DNA of 64,000 nucleotides, from contig NC_072460.1 in NCBI RefSeq assembly GCF_027596085.1, positions 9,782,231-9,846,230 of the forward strand, given 5' to 3'. The position numbers were made by a program, and so were the translations under genes. The stretch is from Anoplopoma fimbria. Taxonomy: Eukaryota; Chordata; Actinopteri; Perciformes; Anoplopomatidae. Positions 29,145-39,132 of this stretch are shown one piece after another. The notes under the pieces were generated by a model. That model was not told the origin of the DNA and made no database searches. It was given only the letters and a program-made list of their open reading frames with translations. The stretch's first letter is position 1. Each line of letters begins with the position of its first letter.

Positions 29145-30415
29145 TGTATAATGAAAACGTGTTAAGGAAGATCTTTATTATCACAATGTTAGATCTAAGG
29201 TCATTCTACCAGGCCTATTTCACTCCAAACTTAATTGAAAAGTTGGCAGCCCTGATTTAGAAAGGCGGATAACTCTCTTGTTTCACCATCGAAACTCTTT
29301 GATATAACGGCCTCGCCTTCTACAGGGACATCTGGTGGACAGATGTGGTCAAGGCAATCACAGTTTGTGTTGTAATGTGTTTTGTTTGCTTGTTTTTGTT
29401 AATACATAGATAGACATACATGGCACTATGTCAATACACAGGCAAATAGCATGTAAAAGATGTACCACTCCATCATAGAGGTAGGACAGGAATGGGGCTT
29501 CAAAAGCTTTCTGAGTACACGCCAGAATAAAGAGAGCAAATTGTATCTTTAACAATAAACTTAAAAAATAGTAATAATAGTTTAACCTTAACTTTATAGT
29601 CAGTATTAATTCATAGGATCTAAAATGTGGCATCCTTTCACATACAGTAGATGGTGGTATGCGCATTTAAAGTTAGTGATGGTCCTTCAGTAACCTCAAT
29701 GAGAAATAAAAGAGCAGAAGTGTACATAGAAGACGTAAGCTGCGCGCGCCAATATTGGGCACACAAAAAATCAATCAAAAATCAAAACGCAATTTGAACT
29801 CATGAAAACTGTCTGTCTTACTATTCCTGGCTGATACTACCAGAGGTATGTGAGGAAGGAGGGGTTTTATTTTGTCATTTGGTTGAACTGTGCCATAATT
29901 ATTTCCAGAATCTACACGTGAAATAGCATTTGAAATAGTCCAATGTATGCTGGGAAAAGGCCTATTGATTTGGCACATTTCCCCGATGCTGTAATATACA
30001 CAGATATGTTACAGGGACATATGGTTGTACAGTATATATTATCATATTTCCACCTCTACACTTTCATATTACTAATTTATTTTTGCCATGCTTGGTGTAT
30101 CAACAACACCAGTGCTTTCTGTCAACCTTCTCATATGAGGACTGTGACATCCTGGATTTTGTACCATCTATTTCTAACAATAATATTCCAGAAAACCACA
30201 TGTGGAACTACAAGGTTGGTGCTCTGTCAGTTTGCATTGATTCTTCTTAGCCACAACATTTTCCTTGTCTGTTTGGTGTTTTCTCTGATGATATTGTGCA
30301 GTGTTGTCTCAGACTCACACTGGAAAAGCTATCACAGAGATATATAATATTTATGTTTATGTATATAATCGGTAGTTTCCAGTTTGTAAAAGCTCATGGC
30401 TTGTTTTCTCTTTCA
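29145..30415. other. Intergenic DNA; possibly decayed transposon flank
   Basis: No intact gene. An open frame of 134 codons at 29943-30347 is hydrophobic and AT-driven. This stretch may include the degraded 5' part of the transposase remnant that follows, but no inverted-repeat end was recognised. Confidence 0.35.
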
Positions 30416-31411
30416 GGTGCAGCAAATGAATGTGACCTGGAACCACGGAAACAGATGGGTGTGCTCATCCAGCAATACAACCAGCTGTTTAAAGCACTGA
30501 AACAAGAACTGAAAGCAACACAGGAAGAATACAAACAACTGAAGGAGCAGCAAGGGAGACGAAACTTTGGGTTTGATTGTATTAAGGATAGTGACTCCAT
30601 TGTCATTTCAAGTTTGTATTTGGCTATCAAATTGTGTTAAAAGAAGTGCTGTTGTTCTGAGGGACGAACTTAGATGGGAAGACCAACTGGTTTAGTTATC
30701 ATGAAGGTCAAGCATGGATTCACTCACGATACCTCACAGATACATTTGGAGTATCATTCTTCACTGCTACAAAGATCATCAGAGAGTGGACACCTGTGTT
30801 GTCTCCTTTACTGCGTCCTTTTTATGATCTGGCCAATCAGGGAAATGGCAAGAGCTTATTTTAAATAAAAATAGTTTTAAACCCAAGTATATGGACTGTT
30901 GTTGTATGATTACTGTACTGAAATCTTGATAGATAGAACCTCAAACCCAATAGCAAGAGCTGAAACCTGGTCACTTCTCAAAAATCAAAACATTATTATG
31001 TATCTAATAAGAATAACACAGGCAGGGGCTGTTTGCTTCGTATCAGACAGTTTTCGAGGCTGTGCCTCTGAAAAGATAATGGCATCAGAGTTGGGCTTTT
31101 AAGGAAAGCTTGAATCTGGCTGACAAGAGGTTTCTTGTGACGGAAGAGTATGTGTTGGAGCAACATAAAAAATTCCTCGCTTGACAAAAGAAAAGTGTCA
31201 CTTGCCCGGTATGTGCTGGCTGTTTAGAGTCTGCATTGGCTTGGAGCGGGTGATTAGTTGCTTTAAAACCTTTCAGATACTCAACGCTGTGAAACCCATC
31301 AGCCAGATAGATCTCCTGGATGACATTGTGGCACTTTGTGCTGGTCTCATCAACATTAAGGCCGGTATTCCAGTGATTGTACAAGAAGAAATTGAGAACA
31401 TGTCATATTGA
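30416..31411 (+). pseudogene. Decayed DDE_Tnp_4-type transposase (ISL2EU/Harbinger-like)
   Basis: Separate frames together resemble the animal DDE_Tnp_4 superfamily transposases that often carry a THAP or coiled-coil front. Around 30430-30600 lie a Lys/Glu/Gln-rich coiled-coil segment (FKALKQELKATQEEYKQLKEQ, part) and RNFGFDCIKDSDSI. Around 30727-30860 lies a helix-turn-helix-like region (FGVSFFTATKIIREWTPVL). Around 30902-31101 lies the catalytic-core segment (DYCTEILIDRTSNPIARAETW, part, and GAVCFVSDSFRGCASEKI). Around 31237-31400 lies a C-terminal piece (LERVISCFKTFQIL). Stops, frameshifts and missing blocks separate them, so the gene is dead. Terminal inverted repeats were not located. 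The family is recognised from pattern memory, without a search. Confidence 0.7.
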
Positions 31412-31883
31412 CAGGAAGACACAAGGAATGTGTATGGAGATGTAAGTTTGTGTGCATTGTATTTTCACATGTGATGTATTTTGCTCTTTGGCTTTTGTTG
31501 TTCAATACATCCTGTGCCTTTTTTTTTTCTCAATATTTTCAAAACCCAACTCATACTAGATGTGTTTTTGCACATTTTGGCAAGACTGACATTTATGTTT
31601 ATATTAAATGGACATTGCAATATCATGACTTTAAAATTATGTCTTTCTTTGTTAGTTTACTTTTAATCCTCAGTATTTCTGTAATATGAAACAACAATTT
31701 GTCAACACCAGTTGTCATTATTATTTTAAAAGATGGTTATTACTGATGAGGGTGTTATTGGTGGTCATCGCAGTAAAATGCTTTGAAGATGGCACAACTC
31801 TGCTTTCACTGACATTAACATTGAACAAACACATCAATAACATGTTGAAGTCTGATTAAGAGATCACAGAAGACACTGCATCT
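31412..31883. other. Spacer between transposase remnant and elastase gene 3' end
   Basis: AT-rich, with a poly-T run near 31521-31529. No gene seen. Confidence 0.4.
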
Positions 31884-31889
31884 TTTATT
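31884..31889 (-). terminator. Polyadenylation signal of the first elastase gene
   Basis: AATAAA on the minus strand, about 40 nt past the stop codon at 31929. Confidence 0.7.
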
Positions 31890-31928
31890 TAATGAAGTGC
31901 AACAACAATTACACAAACCAACAATATC

Positions 31929-34476
31929 TTAGTTCTCGGCCATCACCTGCAAAAAATGAAAGTATAAAGAGAATATTTTAAAATGCTCAACTAGAGAAAG
32001 GCAAAAAAATGTTCACAGATGTTCTGTCTAATATCAAAAGCCATGTAATAAGCACAAACAAAGGTTTGTCCATCAGTAGTTTAAGGTATTTCTGCTTCTT
32101 GATTTGACCATAAAGCCAGTAAACAGTGAGTGTCTACATCTCCAACGAAGGACTGCTAGAGATAAAAACAAATGTGTCTAGGGTATCACAAGATCTTTTG
32201 GACAAATATTCTAGTATCCAATGCTTTTTCACTCACGTTGTTGATCCAGGAGATATAGGCGCTGACCCGAGTGAAGACGGAGGGCTTCCTGGGGTAGTTG
32301 CAGCCCATGCTGGAGCCGAAGCTCACCACGCCGTGGACGTCCCACGAGCCATCAGGGTTCTGACAGTTCAGGGGACCGCCAGAGTCTCCCTGAAGAGTAA
32401 CAGAGACGAAAATCACAGAAGCTGGAAAATGCTTTTGTAGAATTAAATGTAGAGATAAGCTTGATTGTAAGGCTGTGATTTAGTTTTAAAGTGAATGTTA
32501 TTAAACATGACATGAAATTGTAAAATAAATTAAAAAATCGGACTCACGTTGCAGCTAGCCAGCTCTCCGTCTCCTCCAGCACAGACCATGCTGCTGGTGA
32601 CCAGACTGCCCCACCAGTCATACCTGGTGCAGGTGGAGTGGTCGACCACAGGGAGGAGGGCCTGCTGCAGGATGTCGGCAATAGGACCTCCAGCTTTGGG
32701 GCAGAACGGAGCATTTAGATTCAGGGCTGCAGTCATGACCAAGTCTATTCCAAAACTAGGCTCACTAGATCACTTAAAGAGCAGAACGTTTTCTATGAAT
32801 TGTATCATCTTGAATGGAATGTTTATCACTAATTTCACTAATGACTTCTTTCTTCTTTCTTCTATCTGTGTTACCAGATGTCACATTTTTTATTTTATTT
32901 GATTAGTGGGGTGAAAAAGAGGAATCAACCACCACAGCCCTGTTCAGATTCAAGCATGTGTCACTCAAATGTATTTTAAAATTGAGAGCAAAAAGAATAA
33001 GTGGCCGTGCTCACACAACTTTGACAGGTAAGTTGTTATAGCATTAAAAATATAAGAGGACTCTAATGTTGTCTGACTTGGATGACAGTTTCTTTTTTTT
33101 CTAAGTTAATAGGACTTACTCCAGAGACGACCCCAGCCGGTGACGTAGCAGGGAGCTTTGTTAGGCAGAATGTCACCAGAGTTGGGAAGACAGGCAGCCA
33201 TGATGGAGTCAGAGAAAGTGACAGGAGTTGACAGCTTGATAAGGGCGATGTCGTTACTAAAGAATGGATGCAAACACACCACATATAAAAGAAACAGTAT
33301 GAGCATTAATAGCAGAACTCTTTAAGAGCACAGAACAGTCACGGCAACATGACATATAGACTAAAAGGTGGAGTTGAATGACGGAGCCCACCGGATTCTG
33401 TAAGAGTCCCAGTTCTCATGGACGACGATCTTGGAGGGGCTGATAGCGATGGATCCAGGCTCATTGGGGGACTCCATACTGTGTTTTCCCAGGTAGACTC
33501 TGTAGGTGCGACTGCTGCTTGGTCACAAAAAAAACACAGAAAAAAGGGTCAGAGCTGCTTCGATCTGGGATCTATTCAAAAACAATTTCTTAGGACACTA
33601 AACTAACTTACAAGTACCAATACAATTCCCTCTACTGCAGTTTTAGAATTATGTTCATTTAACTGGGAAAGCGTTTAAATTAATGCTTTTAACAGTGTTA
33701 ACGAAAGTGAAATGACCTATTATTAATAATCTTATTTCTATAAAACTTATTTTTCTTAACTTATTTCATGTAAATCAAAGAATACCATCAACCAGTGACC
33801 ATAGCTCTTCATGGCCTTTTTCAGTTTGACGACTGAACTACATTGTTAGGCCAACTGTGAATCTTACTTATCAGACTGCTAAAGTACAGTATACAAACTT
33901 ATTTTTCCTTATGTTCTGCCTCTATCTCATCTCTCTTTGTCCTCTGTGCCTTGTATACCGTATACTTTTTAAACACACCCGATGCAGTGAGCAGCAGTGA
34001 GGACCCACTGGTTGGAGATCAGGGTGCCACCGCACGTGTGGTAGAAGCTGCTTCCACTCTGGTACTGCAGAGACACCTGAGGAGAACAAACAGTGACGTG
34101 TTTTGAGTCTTTAAGAAATGGACAGAAGACACTGAATTTAGAGAAGTCTTAAAGGGGCAAACCTGCCAGGGCCAGCTGCCCTCACGGACATCTACTCCAC
34201 CAACCACCCTGGTGATGGTGGGAAGGAAGGTGGGCAGGCCGCACCCGTAGGCTAAGAAACAACAATACAGAATATGGTGATTTATGAGGGAATCTTAACA
34301 TCAGCAGTAACATAAAATGTGAATCTGTTAAACACATTGCTTCCTATCAAACGTATAGACCACTTCATGTAAAAAGAATGTGGACAGCTTTATGAAACAA
34401 CACATTTAATTGTCTGGTAAGAATAGTATCAGAGCTTACCGCCAGCGACAAACAAAGCCAAGATCACGAACTTCAT
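31929..34476 (-). CDS. ela2: Elastase-2-like / chymotrypsin-like elastase family serine protease (paralogue A)
   Basis: A secreted pancreatic serine endopeptidase zymogen (S1 family) that would cleave dietary protein in the gut. Coding exons: 34440-34476, 34163-34251, 33979-34076, 33392-33517, 33120-33256, 32548-32693, 32237-32389, 31929-31946. All junctions are GT-AG and sum to 267 codons plus stop. The signal peptide is [12 protein letters not shown]. Propeptide Cys16 lies in YGCGLP, and activation follows Arg27 before VVGG. The catalytic triad is His72 (TAAHC), Asp119 (NDIAL) and Ser214 (GDSGGP). The predicted pocket position 189 is Ala208. It is arranged head-to-head with paralogue B. Human relatives CELA2A and CTRC have nearly the same length. 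The end (WINNVMAEN) and KPSVFTRV favour elastase 2, but some segments look CTRC-like, so the symbol is provisional. Confidence 0.95.
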
Positions 34477-34512
34477 TGTGACTGAAATAGAAGTCCAGGG
34501 GGACATGCTCCT

Positions 34513-34519
34513 CTTTATA
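34513..34519 (-). promoter_or_regulatory. TATA box of elastase paralogue A
   Basis: TATAAAG on the minus strand (within TATATAAAGAGG), about 40 nt upstream of the start codon, so the 5' UTR would be very short. This is typical of pancreatic zymogen genes. Confidence 0.7.
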
Positions 34520-35682
34520 TAGTGTGTGAACAGGCCTGTTGCTTAATATTTGCCTCAGAGAAGCCGGGAAAAGTTGATGGGAAAAATAAATCAACCTTGG
34601 AGATAAGTTACCACAGATATCCCCAAATACACCTTATCTCCTCAACTCAACCCCTGTGTGAACCTCACAGGTGTCTCACTGTGACCTTAGTTGGTCATGT
34701 CATTTACCTTTGAATATCAGATGATGTTTCAGCTCTGAGGTTATATGCTCATTTGGAAATGGTAAGCCTGTCTGTATTGTTTTATCAAAAATATTAAAAG
34801 TGCTGTCCTATTCTATATATGGATATACACCATTTATGAAATCAAAATGTAAGTTGCCAGGCTTAGAGGTCAGTTTATGGTTTATATAATAATATTAACA
34901 ATTTCAAAGAACTGACATAAAGTGTGCACATCATTGAGTCAATGTCATTAAAAAAGGTAAAGACACATAAAATACTCAAGCTGAAAATAATAAAATGTGT
35001 TTGTTTTGAAGATAGTATTAATATAATTAAGTATAATTCTATTGACGCATGGATCATCTGGTGTGTGACTAAGTTGCATTTTACCGTAATATGTTATAAA
35101 CATTAAAAAGGCACAAGAGGGCAGGAGACGCACAAAAGCGTACATTGTTTTGCCCAGCTCCTACATGTTTTAGGTGAAAATATAATAGATCAACGGCTGA
35201 CATTTATGTAAATTAACATATTTTGTCAACTGATGCAATGTTTTTGTTGTGATGCAAAAGTTAGTGGATCATCCACTATATTTAAGAGCAGATATTGCAA
35301 TCAATCATTTTTATAAATGTATGCAAGTATTACAAATACTAATAAATAACAGTAAACATTCAGTCTTTTCATGAGCAATGGAAACTTCAGCTACTAAAGG
35401 AGGCAATATTTCTCTTGGTAAAGGAAAACAGAGGGAGGGCTACATTTGAGGTGGAATAAGACTCTTAGTATCGCCTCCAGCCCTGAAATGATAAAAGCTA
35501 AAAAAACATTCTACAGCAAAGTTAAAAAGTTATAGATAACTCCAGGACACTTTGGTCTAGTGATCCTGGTTATTTCTATCCGTTTTGATGTTCCCTTAGC
35601 TCCACCCCAGTATTAAGATTTGTCAAAGGAACATTTCCAGGAATTTGATCCAGTTTTTTAGGTTGCATAACATCATGAAAGG
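34520..35682. promoter_or_regulatory. Shared divergent upstream region of elastase paralogues A and B
   Basis: About 1.2 kb separates the two TATA boxes. On the A side there is an E-box (CACCTG on the minus strand near 34669) and TTTTCCCATCAA (34574-34585, minus reading). The same 12-mer occurs upstream of paralogue C at 38960-38971. E-box plus TTTCCC elements are the parts of the PTF1 acinar enhancer (established knowledge), but the spacing here is not canonical. Common acinar control of the pair is inference. Confidence 0.45.
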
Positions 35683-35690
35683 TATAAATA
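35683..35690 (+). promoter_or_regulatory. TATA box of elastase paralogue B
   Basis: TATAAATA, about 45 nt upstream of the start codon. Confidence 0.75.
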
Positions 35691-35727
35691 CGTCTGATGT
35701 TTCCCGGCAAACGGTGGAGATACAGAC

Positions 35728-38700
35728 ATGATGAAGTTTGTTGTTTTTGCTCTCTTTGTGGTTGGTGGTAAGGATTTCACACACACATCACAGTTACAGC
35801 AATCTGTCTTGAGCCATGCTCTCATGCAGCTTTATTTACAACCTGAATGCAGATAAACACTTGTGTTTGAAAAGTGTCTGTCTGTGTTTGCCGTTTCAGC
35901 ATACGGGTGCGGCCTACCCACCTCCCCCCCTGTGGTGACCAGGGTGGTTGGAGGAGAGGATGTCAGGCCTAACAGCTGGCCCTGGCAGGTAAAACTTGCA
36001 CATCAACTGTCTGAAAAATACTTATTCTAGACTGCAGACAGCATGCAAGTTAAGTTAAGTATAGGATAATAGATAAGGTATACATTACAGTATGTGACAA
36101 GGAGACTAAAACTCTTAATATAATGCAATGTTGAATTTTTTTGAAAGAGGTAAGGAAAACTTATTTAAAGCATATTTTAAACACACAGGCAATTAGAACA
36201 ATGTCAAAAAAAGGAATCTTAATAAATTAAATAAATAAAACAAAATATAATTAGGCAAATGGAATAAAATAAAAAGTGGCTTAAGTCAGGGTGCATTCAA
36301 TATTGGAAAAACAAACACAGCTGCATGTGTGCCCTTGAACAGTAAGTCTTAAAATTAAATTTTAAAGTCAATAGTGTTCATATGTATGTTTTAGATTTCC
36401 CTGCAGTACAACAGAGAGGGTGAATGGAGACACACCTGTGGAGGTACTCTGATCTCTAACCAGTGGGTCCTCACTGCTGCTCACTGTATCAGGTAGGAAA
36501 CAGTGGAGCCCGAAACACTTCATGCTGATTTTACTTTAATCCAAAAATTCCTATAATCAAGGGACTAAAGGTAGAATAGTAAATTATATAGGACACTTAT
36601 CCAACAGATTTGCAAGCTGGTGGGTCAATTTGTCTGAACACACTAGAGCATGTCTTGGACATAACAGCAGATTACATGCTTGTTAGAGAGCCATATTTCC
36701 ATATAGAATCCACAAAACCTGGCCGGTAAATGGTCTAGTGGTGTTTTTTTAAGTTTGCTCAAGAAAAGCATCCTTGAAGTGGACTCTTAGCTAACACATC
36801 ACTGCTTCACATTCTTCTCTCTGTCCACTTGCAGCAGTGGCAGGCAGTACAGAGTGGCCATGGGAAAGCACAACCTGATACAGACAGAGGAGGGTGTTGT
36901 GTTCATGGGCACCGCTAACATCGTCGTGCACGAGAAGTGGAACCCCTTCTTCATCCGGTAAAAATAATTGTTTTTTCACTAAGGTTATGAATTGCGAGAC
37001 TGAAAAGCTAAAAGATAATTTCAGTAAACATTTGCAGGTCATTGTTGAATCTAAACGTGTGTTTCCCTCTCCAGTAATGACATTGCCCTGATCAAGCTGG
37101 AGTCCCCCGTCACCTTCTCTGACAGCATCATGGCTGCTTGTCTCCCCTCTGCTGGCTTCATCCTCCCCCACAACGAGCCATGCTACGTCACTGGATGGGG
37201 CCGCCTCTACAGTGAGTGCCCAATCTCCTGCCTCTCTTTGATAAAAATCTGTTTAACTAATTGATCACTTATAATGTCAGGGCTGCACGGTGGTGTAGTG
37301 GCGAGCACTATCGCCTCATAGCAAGAGGGGTTCGATTCCCGATATGGACTTTTGTGTTGAGTTTGCATGTACTCCCTGTGTCAGAGTGGGTTCTCTCCGG
37401 TTTCCTCCCACATTCCAGTGAGCGTAAATGTGAATGGTTGTAAGGTGTGCATCATATCTCGAACAACAAAGTAGCTGATTAAACCTTATTTACCACAGTT
37501 ATTACAAAATAAACCAGTTTATCCGTATTTAGGAAAGTATACATTATAATGTTTGTATTTTTAGTCAATATGATAGTGATCTAATCTTTTTTCACTGCAG
37601 AGTGGTCTATTATTCTGAAATAAAAAAACAGGATGTTAAACAAACCTTATTTGTTTGCCTTACCCAAGAGTGTTTCCTCAGAGCTACAGTCTGGTGAAAC
37701 ATCTCTCTCGTTAAGGTTTCATTTCTCACCAGTAGTCCTTTACCTGAGCACAAGTTGAGCCAGTACTCATCTCTCCTCCAAACAGCCGGAGGTCCCATCG
37801 CTGACATCCTGCAGCAGGCCCTCCTGCCCGTGGTGGACTACGCCACCTGCACCAAGCCTGACTGGTGGGGTTCTCAGGTGAAGGATACCATGGTCTGTGC
37901 CGGTGGAGATGGAGTTGTGTCTGGCTGCAATGTGAGTCTAAAATGACACAAAATGACTCATTGAACTGTAGCATCAATGCTTTCTGAGATGTATAGACTG
38001 GATACTCATGTTTCCTTAACCTGTTTATTCTGCCATGCCTTATACATAAGTCCAATATTATACGTTTTATTCAAGTTCTTTGTATCTCTTTTGTATATTT
38101 TCAAATATTAACTGATTCCAGCCTCTTAAAATTGATTTTCTTTTGTCTTTTATGATATTTAACTAAATATCTTCTGGTTTTGAACAAAAAAAGTCCTTTG
38201 AATATGTTGTCTTTCTGACAAATTATGGTCCAAACAATTAATTGACTAAAAGTAGATCTATAGACTGATCAATAATGACTATTACTGTTACAAACAGTTA
38301 GTGATCTGTCCGTTTACATTTTAGTCTTTTAAATGAGATTCTTCCGCTGATACTGTATGCTATTTACCCCCAAACAATGAAAACTATCTCTTCTAAAATG
38401 CCTAAGAGTGTCAGTTTAAAGGTATACAACATATAAAGGGATGCTATTCTCACATGACTCAGGGTGACTCTGGCGGCCCTCTGAACTGTCAGAAGACTGA
38501 TGGTGCCTGGGAGGTTCACGGCATCGTCAGCTTTGGCTCCGGGCTCAGCTGCAATTTCCCCAAGAAGCCCACCGTCTTCACCCAAGTCAGCTCCTACATC
38601 GACTGGATCAACTCCGTAAGCTCCTCAACCTCTCACTGCATCACTGCTGATTTTTGGGCTATTTCCTTCAGATTAATTAGTCGAAAATCTGGAACAATTA

Positions 38701-38796
38701 GAATAAATACCCCATGTGTTACTGCTGAAATCATGACGCTGCACAAAATATAACATGTCTCTATCTTCTCTTCCACAGAAAATGGTGGCCTATTGA
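35728..38796 (+). CDS. Chymotrypsin-C / elastase-2-like serine protease (paralogue B)
   Basis: A secreted digestive zymogen of the S1 family. Coding exons: 35728-35767, 35900-35988, 36395-36492, 36835-36957, 37075-37211, 37786-37931, 38463-38615, 38779-38796, giving 267 codons plus stop with the same phases as paralogue A. Two Met codons lie in tandem; the first is taken. The signal peptide is [13 protein letters not shown], with Cys17 in the propeptide and activation after Arg28 before VVGGEDV. The triad is His73, Asp119 and Ser214. The pocket residues are Ser208 and Gly209 (positions 189 and 190), with Thr in KPTVF where A has Ser. Segments such as [20 protein letters not shown] and RNDIALIKL resemble mammalian CTRC (caldecrin), and the gene might be ctrc or ela2l. 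Intron 5 carries a SINE. Confidence 0.95.
37278..37441 (+). mobile_element. tRNA-derived SINE, 3'-truncated, in intron 5 of paralogue B
   Basis: The head resembles a tRNA with a pol III A box (TGGTGTAGTGG, 37291-37301) and B box (GGTTCGATTCC, 37329-37339). The body that follows (GGTTCTCTCCGG, TTTCCTCCCACA) is also found in the copy at 52.6-52.9 kb. The 3' half is missing. The spurious frame at 37261-37443 is the SINE and not a gene. Confidence 0.88.
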
Positions 38797-38829
38797 GAGG
38801 ACGGGCTCATGGGATCAATGTGCATATCA

Positions 38830-38839
38830 AATAAATAAA
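38830..38839 (+). terminator. Polyadenylation signals of paralogue B
   Basis: Two overlapping AATAAA hexamers (38830-38835 and 38834-38839), about 35 nt after the stop codon. Confidence 0.75.
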
Positions 38840-39073
38840 AAATGTGGAACAACAAATGAAAAAAGATTTTGTGTTTTATTTTGATAAATATATCATTTAT
38901 TTAGTTTGATGAATGATACTCAACTAGTAGAAAAGTATCAAATGTGGATGGGAAAAGTATTGATGGGAAAATCCTGTCATCAACCACATGGTGTGTTGTC
39001 ATTCTTTCACTTTGACCTTCTGCATGGGTCAGCTAGATTTCCCAGGACAGTCTATACACTGGTTAACATGCAG

Positions 39074-39081
39074 TATAAATA
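39074..39081 (+). promoter_or_regulatory. TATA box of elastase paralogue C
   Basis: TATAAATA, about 55 nt upstream of the start codon and only about 235 nt after the poly(A) signals of paralogue B. A CAGCTAGATTTCCCAGG stretch (39031-39047) next to it resembles an E-box/TC-box PTF1 pair. Confidence 0.7.
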
Positions 39082-39132
39082 AGAGCCTGTTGTTAACACA
39101 AGTTTTAGGCTCACACCACAAACTCTACAGGC

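Noticed and set aside
29943..30347. 134-codon hydrophobic frame as a membrane protein
   Set aside because: The hydrophobicity follows from TTT/ATT-rich DNA. It has no start context and leads into the dead transposase.
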